A stretch of 64,000 nucleotides of DNA, taken from assembly GCF_009910705.1 (NCBI RefSeq), contig NZ_JAAAXJ010000001.1, positions 620,001 to 684,000 of the forward strand. Direction: 5' to 3'. A model generated the notes under the pieces. It was not told the origin of the DNA and did not search any database. It worked only from the letters and a program-made list of their open reading frames with translations. Of the stretch, positions 1 through 9,481 are shown piece by piece. The position numbers and the translations under genes are program-made. The DNA comes from Microvirga arsenatis. GTDB lineage: Bacteria; Pseudomonadota; Alphaproteobacteria; Rhizobiales; Beijerinckiaceae. The stretch's first letter is position 1, and each line of letters opens with the position of its first letter.

Positions 1-81
1 CGGATTCGGAATTTATAGACAGGCCGCCGGATTCCCCGGGGTCACGTCGGAAGGGGTCGCCTCGAGCGGCTTGAGCTGAGC

Positions 82-696
82 ATGACGGTTACCGCCGCCT
101 TCTTCTATCTGTTCGCCACCATCACGGTTGCGTCCGGCTTCATGGTGATTGCCTCCCGCAATCCGGTGCAGTCGGTGCTGTTCCTCATCCTGGCCTTCGT
201 CAACGCGGCGGGCCTGTTCCTGATGATGGGGGCCGAGTTCCTGGCGATGATCCTGGTCATCGTCTATGTGGGCGCGGTCGCGGTGCTCTTCCTCTTCGTG
301 GTGATGATGCTCGACGTGGACTTCGCCGCGCTCCGCCAGGGCTTCCTGCATTACCTGCCGGTCGGCGGCCTGATCGGTGTGATCTTCCTGCTGGAACTGA
401 TCCTGGTGGTCGGCGCCTATGCCATCGACCCGGGTCTGGTCCGCGCTCCCTCCGTTCCGATCCCGGCAGCCGACGTGATGACCAACACCGAGGCGCTCGG
501 CCAGGTGCTCTACACCCGCTACTTCTACTTCTTCCAGGCCGCCGGCCTGATCCTCCTGGTCGCCATGATCGGGGCCATCATTCTGACCCTGCGCGAGCGG
601 GTCGGCGTGCGCCGCCAGGATATTTCCAAGCAGAACGCCCGGACGCAGGACACGGCCGTCGAGGTCCGGAAGGTTCCCTTCCGTCAGGGCATCTAA
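82..696 (+). CDS. nuoJ: NADH-quinone oxidoreductase subunit J
   Basis: Membrane-arm subunit of respiratory complex I (NDH-1), taking part in proton translocation in the inner membrane. The 204-residue protein is almost wholly hydrophobic, with about five transmembrane segments. It has the conserved glycine/valine-rich third helix of NuoJ ([19 protein letters not shown], about residues 52-70), whose pi-bulge couples quinone reduction to pumping, and a polar C-terminal tail from about residue 172. It heads a run of nuoJ-K-L-M-N on the same strand; the 81 bases before it give no readable end of nuoI. Length and motif match the family, so identification is firm. The ATG start is the first one giving the typical N-terminus. 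Confidence 0.96.
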   Translation: MTVTAAFFYLFATITVASGFMVIASRNPVQSVLFLILAFVNAAGLFLMMGAEFLAMILVIVYVGAVAVLFLFVVMMLDVDFAALRQGFLHYLPVGGLIGVIFLLELILVVGAYAIDPGLVRAPSVPIPAADVMTNTEALGQVLYTRYFYFFQAAGLILLVAMIGAIILTLRERVGVRRQDISKQNARTQDTAVEVRKVPFRQGI

Positions 697-707
697 GGAG
701 GCACGCC

Positions 708-1016
708 ATGGTCATCGGACTGGGTCACTATCTCACCGTCGCCGCCGTGCTCTTCACGCTCGGCGTGTTCGGTATCTTCATCAACCGGAAGAACGTCATC
801 GTCATCCTGATGTCGATCGAGCTGATCCTGCTCGCCGTGAACATCAACATGGTGGCTTTCTCCACCCACCTGAACGACATCGTCGGCCAGGTCTTCGCCA
901 TGCTGATCCTCACGGTCGCAGCGGCGGAGGCGGCCATCGGCCTGGCCATTCTGGTGGTCTTCTTCCGCAACCGCGGCTCCATCGCGGTTGAGGACGTCAA
1001 CATGATGAGGGGCTAA
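708..1016 (+). CDS. nuoK: NADH-quinone oxidoreductase subunit K
   Basis: Small antiporter-like membrane subunit of complex I. The 102-residue protein has three transmembrane helices. Two membrane-embedded glutamates needed for proton transfer in this family are visible, in the segments [15 protein letters not shown] and [16 protein letters not shown] strong ribosome binding site (AAGGAGG) lies 11 bases after the nuoJ stop and just before the ATG. Length is exactly that expected. It sits between nuoJ and nuoL as in all standard nuo operons. Confidence 0.97.
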   Translation: MVIGLGHYLTVAAVLFTLGVFGIFINRKNVIVILMSIELILLAVNINMVAFSTHLNDIVGQVFAMLILTVAAAEAAIGLAILVVFFRNRGSIAVEDVNMMRG

Positions 1017-1046
1017 CGCCCGAACGGATTGGCGAAGTAAACGACA

Positions 1047-3089
1047 ATGTATCACGCAATCGTCTTCCTGCCGCTCGTCGGCTTCCTCATCGCAGGCCTC
1101 TTCGGCCGCGTGCTCGGCGCCCGTCCGAGCGAGATCGTCACCACGGCGCTCCTCTTCGTGGCGGCGGTCCTTTCCTGGGTGTCCTTCATCCAGGTCGGCT
1201 TCGGAGACGGCGCCACCCGGGTTCAGGTGGCCCAGTGGATGTCGGTCGGCGACCTTCAGGTCGACTGGGCGTTCCGCATCGACACGCTGACCGCCATGAT
1301 GCTGGTGGTGGTGAACACGGTCTCGGCCCTGGTGCACCTCTACTCCATCGGCTACATGCACGAGGATCCGCACCGTCCGCGCTTCTTCGCCTATCTGTCG
1401 CTCTTCACCTTCGCCATGCTCATGCTGGTGACGGCCGACAACCTCGTCCAGATGTTCTTCGGCTGGGAGGGCGTGGGCCTGGCGAGCTATCTGCTCATCG
1501 GCTTCTGGTATCAGAAGGACTCCGCCAATGCGGCGGCCATAAAGGCCTTCATCGTCAACCGCGTCGGCGACTTCGGCTTCCTTCTCGGCATCTTCACGAT
1601 CTTCGTCCTGTTCGGCGGCGTGACCTTCGACTCCATCTTCCCGCGCGTGGCCGAGTTCGCCAATGCCCGATTCACCTTCCTCGGCATCGAGTGGCATGCC
1701 CTGACCATCGCCTGCCTGCTGCTCTTCATGGGCGCCATGGGCAAGTCGGCGCAGTTCCTGCTGCACACCTGGCTGCCGGACGCGATGGAAGGCCCGACCC
1801 CGGTTTCGGCCCTGATCCACGCCGCCACCATGGTGACCGCCGGCGTGTTCATGGTCGCCCGCCTCTCGCCGGTCTTCGAGTATGCGCCGGCGGCCCTGAC
1901 CGTCGTGACGGTGATCGGCGGGATCACCGCCTTCTTCGCCGCCACCGTCGGCCTGGTGCAGAACGACATCAAGCGCGTGATCGCCTATTCCACCTGCTCG
2001 CAGCTGGGATACATGTTCGTGGGCCTCGGCGTCGGGGCTTACGGCGCGGGCGTGTTCCACCTCTTCACGCACGCCTTCTTCAAGGCCCTGCTGTTCCTGG
2101 GCGCCGGGTCGGTGATCCACGCCATGCATCACGAGCAGGACATGCGCCACATGGGAGCGCTCCGCCGCTACATCCCCTTCACCATGGCCATGATGCTCAT
2201 CGGCAACCTGGCCCTGACCGGCTTCCCGTTCACGGCCGGCTACTACTCGAAGGACGCCATCATCGAGGCGGCCTACGCGGCCCATTCCTCGGCCGGGTCC
2301 TTCGCCTTCCTGGCGACCGTCATCGCGGCCCTGATGACCTCGTTCTACTCCTGGCGCCTGTTCTTCCTCACCTTCGAGGGCACCGCTCGATGGGGGCATG
2401 GCCACCACGGTCATGCGGCCCATGCCCCTCATGACCATGAGGGCGTGGAGCATGACGAGCGCAGCCGCGACGTCGAGCCTGCGCACCATGCGCAGCACGA
2501 GCACGGCCACCACGGCGACCATACTCCCCATGAGAGCCCCCTCGTGATGCTGCTGCCGCTCGTCGTGCTCGCCATCGGGGCGCTCGTGGCCGGTGCCGTG
2601 TTCCACAACGCCTTCATCGGCGAAGGCTATGCAGCGTTCTGGAAGGGAGCCCTGTTCACGCGGCCCGAGAACCACATCCTGGAGGAGATGCACCATCTCC
2701 CGGGCTGGGTGCCGCTCCTGCCCTCGATCATGATGGCCCTCGGACTGGCGCTCGCCTATTACATGTACATCGTCGACGCCAAGCAGCCGGCGAGGCTCGC
2801 GGCGGATCACCCGATCCTGTACCGCTTCCTCCTGAACAAGTGGTACTTCGACGAGCTGTATGACGCGATCTTCGTTCGCCCCGCCATGGCCGTCGGCCGC
2901 TTCTTCTGGCGCACGGGCGACCAGCGGATCATCGACGGGCTCGGGCCCGACGGCATCTCGGCTCGGGTCCTCGACGTGACGCGCGGCGTGGTGCGGGTCC
3001 AGACGGGCTACGTCTACCACTATGCCTTCGCGATGCTGATCGGCGTTGCGGCTCTCGTGACCTTCTATCTCTTCAGGGGAGCCCACTAA
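1047..3089 (+). CDS. nuoL: NADH-quinone oxidoreductase subunit L, with His-rich loop
   Basis: Largest antiporter-like, proton-pumping subunit of complex I, 680 residues. The antiporter core is present: [19 protein letters not shown] carries the key glutamate, and [19 protein letters not shown] and [15 protein letters not shown] carry the lysine and histidines of the proton path. The C-terminal part holds the long lateral helix and final anchor. Residues about 448-497 form an unusual hydrophilic insert with roughly 16 histidines plus many Asp/Glu. The stop codon overlaps the nuoM start by one base (TAATG), implying translational coupling. Identification is certain; the role of the His-rich loop is unknown. 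Confidence 0.97.
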   Translation: MYHAIVFLPLVGFLIAGLFGRVLGARPSEIVTTALLFVAAVLSWVSFIQVGFGDGATRVQVAQWMSVGDLQVDWAFRIDTLTAMMLVVVNTVSALVHLYSIGYMHEDPHRPRFFAYLSLFTFAMLMLVTADNLVQMFFGWEGVGLASYLLIGFWYQKDSANAAAIKAFIVNRVGDFGFLLGIFTIFVLFGGVTFDSIFPRVAEFANARFTFLGIEWHALTIACLLLFMGAMGKSAQFLLHTWLPDAMEGPTPVSALIHAATMVTAGVFMVARLSPVFEYAPAALTVVTVIGGITAFFAATVGLVQNDIKRVIAYSTCSQLGYMFVGLGVGAYGAGVFHLFTHAFFKALLFLGAGSVIHAMHHEQDMRHMGALRRYIPFTMAMMLIGNLALTGFPFTAGYYSKDAIIEAAYAAHSSAGSFAFLATVIAALMTSFYSWRLFFLTFEGTARWGHGHHGHAAHAPHDHEGVEHDERSRDVEPAHHAQHEHGHHGDHTPHESPLVMLLPLVVLAIGALVAGAVFHNAFIGEGYAAFWKGALFTRPENHILEEMHHLPGWVPLLPSIMMALGLALAYYMYIVDAKQPARLAADHPILYRFLLNKWYFDELYDAIFVRPAMAVGRFFWRTGDQRIIDGLGPDGISARVLDVTRGVVRVQTGYVYHYAFAMLIGVAALVTFYLFRGAH

Positions 3090-4600
3090 TGTTCGGCTTC
3101 GGCATCCTCTCCGGCCTTCTCATCCTTCCGCTCGTCGGGGCGGCCTTCATCCTCACCTTGCGGGGAGACAGCGAGGCTGCCCGCTCCAACGCCCGCTGGG
3201 CGGCCCTGGCGACGACGATCGCGACCTTCCTGCTGTCGCTCGTGGCCTGGGCGCGCTTCGACACGGCGACGGCGTCGTTCCAGCTTGTGGAGAGCCATGC
3301 CTGGCTGACCGAGACCATCCGGTTCAAGCTCGGCGTCGACGGCTTCTCCATGCCGCTGATCCTGCTCACCACCTTCCTGATGCCCTTCTGCATCCTGGCC
3401 TCGTGGGAGTCGATCGGGCACCGGGTGAAGGAATACTTCGTCGCCTTCCTGGTCCTCGAGACCACGATGATCGGCGTGTTCTGCGCCCTCGATCTCGTGC
3501 TGTTCTACCTGTTCTTCGAGGCCGGACTCATCCCGATGTTCCTCATCATCGGCATCTGGGGCGGCAAGCGGCGCATCTACGCCAGCTTCAAGTTCTTCCT
3601 CTACACGCTGCTCGGCTCCGTTCTGATGCTGCTCGCCATCATGGCCATGTACTGGCAGGCCGGCACCACCGACATCCCGACGCTGCTGGCCTTCAAGTTC
3701 GCCTCGAACCTGCAGATCTGGCTGTGGCTGGCCTTCTTCGCCTCGTTTGCGGTGAAGATGCCCATGTGGCCGGTCCATACCTGGCTTCCGGACGCACACG
3801 TGGAGGCTCCGACCGCAGGCTCGGTGATCCTGGCAGGCGTGCTCCTGAAGATGGGCGGCTACGGCTTCATCCGCGTGTCGCTGCCGATGTTCCCCGAGGC
3901 ATCGGAGTACTTCGCGCCGCTGGTCTTCGCCCTCTCGATCATCGCGATCGTCTATACCTCCCTGGTCGCCCTGATGCAGGAGGACATCAAGAAGCTCATC
4001 GCCTATTCATCCGTGGCGCATATGGGCTTCGTCACCATGGGCCTGTTTGCCATGAACGAGCAGGGCATCCAGGGAGCCATGTTCACCATGATCTCCCACG
4101 GCCTCGTCTCGGGCGCGCTCTTCCTCTGCGTCGGCGTGATCTACGACCGGATGCACACCCGGGAGATCAAGGCCTATGGCGGCCTCGTGAACCGGATGCC
4201 GATCTACGCGGTCGTGTTCCTCATCCTGACCATGGCGAACGTGGCGCTTCCCGGCACCTCGGGCTTCATCGGCGAGTTCCTGACCCTGATGGGTGCCTTC
4301 CGGTCCAACACCTGGGTGGCTTTCTTCGCCTCGACGGGCGTGATCCTCTCGGCGGCCTATGCGCTCTGGCTCTACCGGCGCGTGGTCTACGGGCCGCTGG
4401 AGAAGCCCGCGCTTCAGGGCATCACGGATCTGAACCGGCGCGAGATCATCACCTTCGCTCCCCTCATCCTGCTGATCATCTACTACGGCGTGCAGCCAGG
4501 CCCCATCCTCGACGCCTTCGCGGCGCCGACGGAGGCGCTGCTGAACAATGTTCAGGCCGCGCTCGCCACCGTAAAAACGGCCGCTGTCGCCGCACACTGA
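3089..4600 (+). CDS. nuoM: NADH-quinone oxidoreductase subunit M
   Basis: Antiporter-like proton-pumping subunit of complex I, 503 residues and about 14 transmembrane helices. The conserved glutamate lies in [20 protein letters not shown]. The second signature [20 protein letters not shown] carries the lysine/histidine elements, and [17 protein letters not shown] follows. Translation starts inside the nuoL stop codon and nuoN begins 7 bases downstream. Length and motifs are standard. Confidence 0.97.
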   Translation: MFGFGILSGLLILPLVGAAFILTLRGDSEAARSNARWAALATTIATFLLSLVAWARFDTATASFQLVESHAWLTETIRFKLGVDGFSMPLILLTTFLMPFCILASWESIGHRVKEYFVAFLVLETTMIGVFCALDLVLFYLFFEAGLIPMFLIIGIWGGKRRIYASFKFFLYTLLGSVLMLLAIMAMYWQAGTTDIPTLLAFKFASNLQIWLWLAFFASFAVKMPMWPVHTWLPDAHVEAPTAGSVILAGVLLKMGGYGFIRVSLPMFPEASEYFAPLVFALSIIAIVYTSLVALMQEDIKKLIAYSSVAHMGFVTMGLFAMNEQGIQGAMFTMISHGLVSGALFLCVGVIYDRMHTREIKAYGGLVNRMPIYAVVFLILTMANVALPGTSGFIGEFLTLMGAFRSNTWVAFFASTGVILSAAYALWLYRRVVYGPLEKPALQGITDLNRREIITFAPLILLIIYYGVQPGPILDAFAAPTEALLNNVQAALATVKTAAVAAH

Positions 4601-4607
4601 GGTCACG

Positions 4608-6047
4608 ATGAACCCCGCCTTCACCATTCCCGCCTTCGGCCCGATGCTGCCAGAGATCCTCATGGCGGCCGGAGCCCTCGTCATGGTCCTCTTCGGCGCC
4701 ATTCGCGGCGAGCGTCCGGGCTACGGCATGAACATCATCGCCCTGGCGCTTCTGGCCGTCACTCTGGCGGCGGTGCTGATTCTCCCCTCCGAGCGCGTCG
4801 AAACCATGAGCGGCTCCTTCGTCGTCGACGGCTTCGCCAAGTTCATGAAGGCGCTGACGCTGATCGCCTCCGCCGGCGGCGTCATCCTCTCCCTCGACTA
4901 CATGCGCCGCGAGGGCATCAGCCGGTTCGAGTACCCGATCCTGATCGTGCTCTCGACCATCGGCATGATGATGGTCATCTCCGCGAACGACCTGATCGCG
5001 CTCTACCTCGGCCTCGAGCTGCTGAGCCTGTCGTCCTACGTGATCGCCGCCTTCGACCGTGACAATGTCCGCTCCACGGAAGCAGGCCTCAAGTACTTTG
5101 TGCTCGGCGCCCTCTCGTCCGGCATGCTGCTCTACGGCGCCTCGCTGGTCTACGGCTTCACCGGCAGCGTGTCCTTCCCGGTCATCGCATCGGTCCTGCA
5201 GGGCAGCGCCGGCATCGGCGCCATCGTCGGCCTCGTCTTCGTGTCCGCCGGCATCGCCTTCAAGATCTCCGCCGTGCCGTTCCACATGTGGACCCCGGAC
5301 GTGTACGAGGGCTCGCCGACCCCGGTGACGGCCTTCTTCGCCGCGGCGCCCAAGATGGCCGGCATGGCCATGGCCACCCGCGTCTTCATCGATGCCTTCC
5401 CGGGCATCCTGGTCCAGTGGCAGCAGATCGTCGTCTTCATCTCCATCGCCTCCATGGCGCTCGGCTCCTTCGCGGCGATCGGCCAGCGCAACATCAAGCG
5501 CCTGATGGCCTATTCCTCCATCGGCAACGTGGGCTACGCGCTCATCGGGCTTGCCGCCGGCACGCAGCAGGGCATCCAGGGCGTTGCCGTCTACATGGCG
5601 ATCTACCTGGCCATGACCCTCGGCACCTTCGCCTGCATCCTCAGCCTGCGCCGCGGCAACGTGATGTTCGAGAACGTGGAGGACCTCTCCGGCCTGGCGC
5701 GCACGCACCCGGTCATCGCCTTCTGCCTCGGCATGATGATGTTCTCGCTCGCCGGCATTCCGCCGCTGGCCGGGTTCTTCGCCAAGTTCGCGGTCTTCAA
5801 CGCCGCCATCGAAGCCGATCTTGTGGCGCTTGCCATCATCGGCGTGGTGACGAGCGTCATCGGCGCCTACTACTACTTGCGCATCGTGAAGGTGATGTAC
5901 TTCGACGAGCCGGCCGAGCGCTACGATGCGCAGCCCGCGGGCGTGAGGCTGGTCCTCGGCCTCTGCAGCGTCTTCGTGGTTCTGTTCGGCATCGTTCCGG
6001 CGCCATTGGTGGCCGCGGCAGGGGCCGCCGCGCGCTCGTTGTTCTGA
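4608..6047 (+). CDS. nuoN: NADH-quinone oxidoreductase subunit N
   Basis: Third antiporter-like subunit of the complex I membrane arm, 479 residues. The glutamate-bearing helix reads ALYLGLELLSLSSYVIAAF, followed by FKISAVPFHMWTPDVYEG and SPTPVTAFFAAAPKMAG, both hallmark NuoN segments. It is the last nuo gene here. The biotin ligase gene starts 2 bases after its stop, so the transcript very likely continues into birA and rnj, an arrangement common in Hyphomicrobiales. Confidence 0.97.
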   Translation: MNPAFTIPAFGPMLPEILMAAGALVMVLFGAIRGERPGYGMNIIALALLAVTLAAVLILPSERVETMSGSFVVDGFAKFMKALTLIASAGGVILSLDYMRREGISRFEYPILIVLSTIGMMMVISANDLIALYLGLELLSLSSYVIAAFDRDNVRSTEAGLKYFVLGALSSGMLLYGASLVYGFTGSVSFPVIASVLQGSAGIGAIVGLVFVSAGIAFKISAVPFHMWTPDVYEGSPTPVTAFFAAAPKMAGMAMATRVFIDAFPGILVQWQQIVVFISIASMALGSFAAIGQRNIKRLMAYSSIGNVGYALIGLAAGTQQGIQGVAVYMAIYLAMTLGTFACILSLRRGNVMFENVEDLSGLARTHPVIAFCLGMMMFSLAGIPPLAGFFAKFAVFNAAIEADLVALAIIGVVTSVIGAYYYLRIVKVMYFDEPAERYDAQPAGVRLVLGLCSVFVVLFGIVPAPLVAAAGAAARSLF

Positions 6048-6049
6048 TC

Positions 6050-6880
6050 GTGCAGCTGTCGCCCGACACCGAGCAGGCCGGATACAGGCTCGTCTCGCTT
6101 CAGGCAACGAACTCGACGAACGACGACGCGCTCGAGGCCGCCAGGTCCGGCGATCCGGGGCAGCTCTGGATCGTCGCCGCCGAGCAGCTGGCGGGGAGGG
6201 GGCGGCACGGCCGGCAATGGTCGTCGCCGCCGGGCAATCTCTATGCGAGCCTGCTCCTGATCGATCCCTGCGACGTTGCCGCTGCACCGCAGCTCGGCTT
6301 CGTGGCCGGCCTTGCCCTGCACGAGGCCATCGAGACGGTGACGGGCGTGGGGGCGCCGCGCCTTGCCCTGAAATGGCCCAACGATCTGCTGCTCGACGGC
6401 GCCAAGGTCTCCGGGCTCCTTCTGGAAGGACACAGGCTCCAGCAAGGCGGAGCCCTCGCCATCGTCATCGGCTTCGGCGTCAATGTCGCCTTCGCACCGA
6501 CGGGCACGCCGTATCCTGCAACCACGCTCCAGGCGTCCGGGCCGAACCTGGCGCGGGAGGAGGTGTTTCGCGCGCTCTCCTCGGCTTTCGCCCGCACATT
6601 CTCCGCATGGAGGACATCCGCGCGGATGAGTGCCTCCGACCCGTTCGGCGCGATCCGCCGGCTCTGGCTCGAGCGCGCGGCAGGTTTGGGCCAGGAGGTC
6701 ACGATCCGGCTTCCCTCCGGCGAGAAGCGAGGCACCTTCGAAGGGCTCGACCGCTTCGGCCGCCTGCAGCTGAAAAGCGCCGGCGGAATGGAACTGATCG
6801 ACGCAGGCGACCTTTATTTTCCCAATTTGCTGCACGATATAGCCAAGCCTGACGCTGGCACGAAAAGGTTTCAACATTAA
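6050..6880 (+). CDS. birA: biotin--[acetyl-CoA-carboxylase] ligase
   Basis: Attaches biotin to the carrier domain of biotin-dependent carboxylases via biotinyl-AMP. The 276-residue protein shows the adenylate-binding loop GRGRHGRQW (about residues 49-57) and KWPNDLLLDGAKVSG (about 108-122), plus STNDDA near the N-terminus. There is no N-terminal helix-turn-helix domain, so it should be a monofunctional ligase, not a repressor like E. coli BirA. The GTG start at 6050 is chosen because it lies 2 bases after the nuoN stop and gives the usual N-terminus; the same frame is open further upstream inside nuoN. The stop overlaps the rnj start (TAATG). Confidence 0.93.
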   Translation: MQLSPDTEQAGYRLVSLQATNSTNDDALEAARSGDPGQLWIVAAEQLAGRGRHGRQWSSPPGNLYASLLLIDPCDVAAAPQLGFVAGLALHEAIETVTGVGAPRLALKWPNDLLLDGAKVSGLLLEGHRLQQGGALAIVIGFGVNVAFAPTGTPYPATTLQASGPNLAREEVFRALSSAFARTFSAWRTSARMSASDPFGAIRRLWLERAAGLGQEVTIRLPSGEKRGTFEGLDRFGRLQLKSAGGMELIDAGDLYFPNLLHDIAKPDAGTKRFQH

Positions 6881-8553
6881 TGGCTTCCCAGCAGGACGAA
6901 CTGGTCTTTCTCCCTCTCGGAGGACTCGGCGAAATCGGGATGAACGCTGCCCTTTACGGCTTCGGGCCGGAGGAGGATCGGCAGTGGATTCTGGTCGATT
7001 GCGGCATGGGTTTCGGCAGCGAGGAGAACCTGCCTGGCATCGATCTCGTCTATCCGGATCTGCGCTTCATCGAGGAGGAGCGCCACAACCTCCTCGGCAT
7101 CTTCATCACCCATGCCCATGAGGATCACATCGGCGCCCTTGTCGAGATGTGGCCCCGCCTGCGCGCGCCCGTCTACGCCACGAAATTCGCCATCGGTCTC
7201 TTGGAGACACGCCGCCTGTCTGAGCCCAATGCGCCGAAGGTCGACCTCAACGAAATTGTGCCGGGCCAACGCCTGAAGCTCGGCCCCTTCGAGATCGAGT
7301 ATGTGCCGGTGGCCCACTCGATCCCTGAGTCGAATGCTCTCGCCATCCGGACGCCGCATGGGCTTGTGGTGCATACCGGCGACTGGAAGCTCGACAGCAC
7401 GCCTTATCTCGGCAGCCTGACATCGGAGGAGACCTTCCGGGCCCTGGGAGACGAGGGCGTTCTCGCCCTCGTCTGCGATTCCACCAACGTGGTCCGCGAG
7501 GGAACGAGCCCCAGCGAGGCCGACGTATCCAGGAACCTCGCCAAGCTGATCGAGGATGCACCCCACCGGGTGGCGGTGACAACCTTCGCATCCAACGTTG
7601 CCCGCATCCGTTCCGTGGCCGAGGCTGCGCGGGAATGCGGGCGCGAAGTCGTCGTGGTCGGCCGGGCCATGGACCGTGTCGTGGAGGTCGCAAAGGAATG
7701 CGGCTATCTCGATGATCTGCCCGAATTCAGATCCACGGAGAATTTCGGCTACATGCCCCGCGACAAGGTCGTCGCGATCCTCACCGGCTCCCAGGGCGAA
7801 CCCCGCGCCGCGCTCGCGCGCATCGCTCAGGATGAGCATCCCGATATCGCGCTCTCCGCGGGGGACAGGGTGATCTTCTCGTCCCGCGCCATCCCCGGCA
7901 ACGAGAAGGCGGTCGGCGCCATCATCAATGGCCTGATCGAGCGCGGCATCGAGGTCATCACCGATCGGACCGAGCTTGTCCATGTGTCGGGCCATCCCCG
8001 CCGGGGGGAGCTGGCGCAGATGTATCAGTGGACACGGCCCCGGATCGCGATTCCCGCCCATGGCGAACCGCTGCACCTGAGCGAGCATGCGAAGTTCGCC
8101 CGCCAGCAGGGCGTGAAGGAAGTTGTCCAGGCGAAGAACGGGACGCTCGTGCGCCTGGCCCCCGGCCCCGCCGAGATCATCGACAACATCCCGGCCGGCC
8201 GCCTCTACAAGGACGGCAACATCGTGATCGGGGCGGGTGAGCGCGCCTTGCCGGAGCGCCGCAAGCTCGCCTTCGCCGGCATCGTCACCGTCGCCATCGC
8301 CATCGACGATCGGGGCGAGCTCGTGGGCGATCCCGTCATCGATGCCATGGGCTTGCCTGACAAGAACCGGCAGGGACGGGAGATGGCCGACATCATTGCC
8401 GATACGGTGGCAGACCTGCTCGACGGCTTGCCCAAGGCCAAGCGCCGGGACTCGGAGGCCGTCGAGAACGCCGTCCACCGGGCGGTGCGGGCCGCCGTCA
8501 ACCAGGAATGGGGCAAGAAGCCGGCTTGCCATGTCCTCGTGATCGAGGCCTAA
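6880..8553 (+). CDS. rnj: ribonuclease J
   Basis: Metallo-beta-lactamase/beta-CASP ribonuclease with 5'-3' exonuclease and endonuclease activity, acting in rRNA maturation and mRNA turnover in alphaproteobacteria. Of its 557 residues, the zinc-binding HAHEDH motif is at about 78-83. Further metal ligands lie in HTGDWKLD, and the beta-CASP and C-terminal parts follow, including VHVSGHPRRGEL and IPAHGEPLHLSEHAKFA. Translation is coupled to birA by a one-base overlap. Length is normal for RNase J. Confidence 0.95.
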   Translation: MASQQDELVFLPLGGLGEIGMNAALYGFGPEEDRQWILVDCGMGFGSEENLPGIDLVYPDLRFIEEERHNLLGIFITHAHEDHIGALVEMWPRLRAPVYATKFAIGLLETRRLSEPNAPKVDLNEIVPGQRLKLGPFEIEYVPVAHSIPESNALAIRTPHGLVVHTGDWKLDSTPYLGSLTSEETFRALGDEGVLALVCDSTNVVREGTSPSEADVSRNLAKLIEDAPHRVAVTTFASNVARIRSVAEAARECGREVVVVGRAMDRVVEVAKECGYLDDLPEFRSTENFGYMPRDKVVAILTGSQGEPRAALARIAQDEHPDIALSAGDRVIFSSRAIPGNEKAVGAIINGLIERGIEVITDRTELVHVSGHPRRGELAQMYQWTRPRIAIPAHGEPLHLSEHAKFARQQGVKEVVQAKNGTLVRLAPGPAEIIDNIPAGRLYKDGNIVIGAGERALPERRKLAFAGIVTVAIAIDDRGELVGDPVIDAMGLPDKNRQGREMADIIADTVADLLDGLPKAKRRDSEAVENAVHRAVRAAVNQEWGKKPACHVLVIEA

Positions 8554-8554
8554 A

Positions 8555-8598
8555 GCCATTTCAGGAAAAGTGGGAACCGGTTTTCCGTCCGAAATGGC
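8555..8598. repeat. intergenic palindromic repeat element
   Basis: A 44-base imperfect palindrome lies 1 base after the rnj stop. The outer arms GCCATTTC and GAAATGGC are exact reverse complements. Inner arms GGAAAA and TTTTCC flank the centre GTGGGAACCGG. From memory, near-identical units with the core GAAAAGTGGGAACCGGTTTTC are scattered between genes in many Hyphomicrobiales genomes. Only one copy was seen here. It could act as an mRNA-stabilising or terminator-like hairpin. Confidence 0.65.
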
Positions 8599-8679
8599 GA
8601 CAAACCAAAGACTTACAAGGCGGTGGGCGATTCGATGGAATCGCCGACCGCTCCAAAGGGAAGCGCAGAGGGAATAGGG

Positions 8680-9084
8680 ATGATCGGACGCCTCAACCAT
8701 GTTGCCATCGCCGTGCGCGATATCGCAGCGGCTTCGGAGGTCTACCGCAGCACCCTCGGGGCTCAGGTATCGGCTCCCGAGCCGCTCGCGGAGCATGGCG
8801 TCAGCGTGGTGTTCATCACCCTGCCCAACACCAAGATCGAACTCCTGGAGCCCCTGGGCGAGGATTCGCCGATTGCCCGTTTCCTGGAGAAGAACCCTGA
8901 TGGCGGCATGCATCACATCTGCTACGAGGTTGACGATATCGAAGCCGCGCGCGACCGGCTTGTGAAGTCCGGGGCCAGGGTGCTCGGCTCGGGGGAGCCG
9001 AAGATCGGCGCTCATGGGAAACCCGTGCTTTTCCTGCATCCAAAGGATTTCAACGGGACCCTCATCGAACTCGAGCAAGCCTGA
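8680..9084 (+). CDS. mce: methylmalonyl-CoA epimerase
   Basis: Interconverts (R)- and (S)-methylmalonyl-CoA in propionyl-CoA and ethylmalonyl-CoA metabolism. The 134-residue protein is a vicinal-oxygen-chelate (glyoxalase/bleomycin-resistance) fold with two repeats. Metal-ligand regions are IGRLNHVAIAV at the start, GGMHHICYEVDDI near residue 90, and the C-terminal glutamate in TLIELEQ. The ATG at 8680 is preferred over the upstream ATG at 8623 because it gives the family N-terminus and follows a GA-rich ribosome binding site. The upstream 19 codons are probably not translated. Confidence 0.9.
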   Translation: MIGRLNHVAIAVRDIAAASEVYRSTLGAQVSAPEPLAEHGVSVVFITLPNTKIELLEPLGEDSPIARFLEKNPDGGMHHICYEVDDIEAARDRLVKSGARVLGSGEPKIGAHGKPVLFLHPKDFNGTLIELEQA

Positions 9085-9163
9085 GGACAAGCTGTTGATA
9101 AGCCTTGTAAAAGCTGTTGCCGGATCGCTGTGGTCAACCCTGGCTGCCGTTGTGGCGGTGTCC

Positions 9164-9430
9164 ATGATCGCCATTGCCGCCGCGGTCGGCTGGTTCGGGT
9201 TGCGGGTGAGCGGCGGCCTGGCCCTTTATTTCGTGATCTGGTGGATCCTGCTCTTCGCGGTCCTGCCCTTCGGGGTCCGCAGCCAGGCCGAGGCGGGGGA
9301 GGTGGTGCAGGGCAGCGAACCGGGCGCACCCACGCTCCCGGCCCTGCGCGAAAAGGCGATATGGACCACCCTCGTGGCTTCGGTCGTGCTTCTGATCGCG
9401 GCGGCCGTGTTCCCTCTGGCAGGGCTCTGA
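9164..9430 (+). CDS. DUF1467 family small membrane protein
   Basis: Small alphaproteobacterial membrane protein of unknown function, with two hydrophobic segments around a conserved centre (ALYFVIWWILLFAVLPFGV) and then a short Glu/Gly/Pro loop with GSEPGAPTLPALR. It normally follows mce and precedes proS, as here. The frame is open from 9014, overlapping mce. Possible starts are TTG 9095, GTG 9152 or 9158 and ATG 9164. ATG 9164 is used because it gives about 88 residues, the usual family length. Family assignment is good; the start is uncertain. Confidence 0.8.
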   Translation: MIAIAAAVGWFGLRVSGGLALYFVIWWILLFAVLPFGVRSQAEAGEVVQGSEPGAPTLPALREKAIWTTLVASVVLLIAAAVFPLAGL

Positions 9431-9457
9431 GGGGCCTGGAGAGCGGGAGCGCACAAG

Positions 9458-9481
9458 AAAAAAGCAAGGCTTTCGCCTTGC
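9458..9481 (-). terminator. rho-independent terminator, leftward
   Basis: A perfect 7-bp hairpin (GCAAGGC, loop of four, GCCTTGC) is followed, when read on the minus strand, by six T residues. This is a classic intrinsic terminator for leftward transcription, yet no minus-strand gene is recognised to its right. On the plus strand it would only weakly end the mce/DUF1467 transcript; a second small stem (TGCC/GGCA) followed by five T lies at about 9488-9505. Confidence 0.65.

Noticed and set aside
1..81. 3' end of nuoI at the left edge
   Set aside because: Expected by gene order, but no frame in these 81 bases gives a recognisable NuoI C-terminus.
693..3086. 797-residue minus-strand frame opposite nuoK/nuoL
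   Set aside because: Shadow of high-GC coding sequence: rich in His, Arg, Glu and Asp, no family features, and opposite a certain gene. The same applies to 4476-6287, 6877-9174, 16429-18030, 18166-20307 and 28039-30069 on the minus strand.
8623..8679. Longer mce with 19 extra N-terminal codons
   Set aside because: Extra residues lack homology; the ATG at 8680 has a better ribosome site and gives the family N-terminus.
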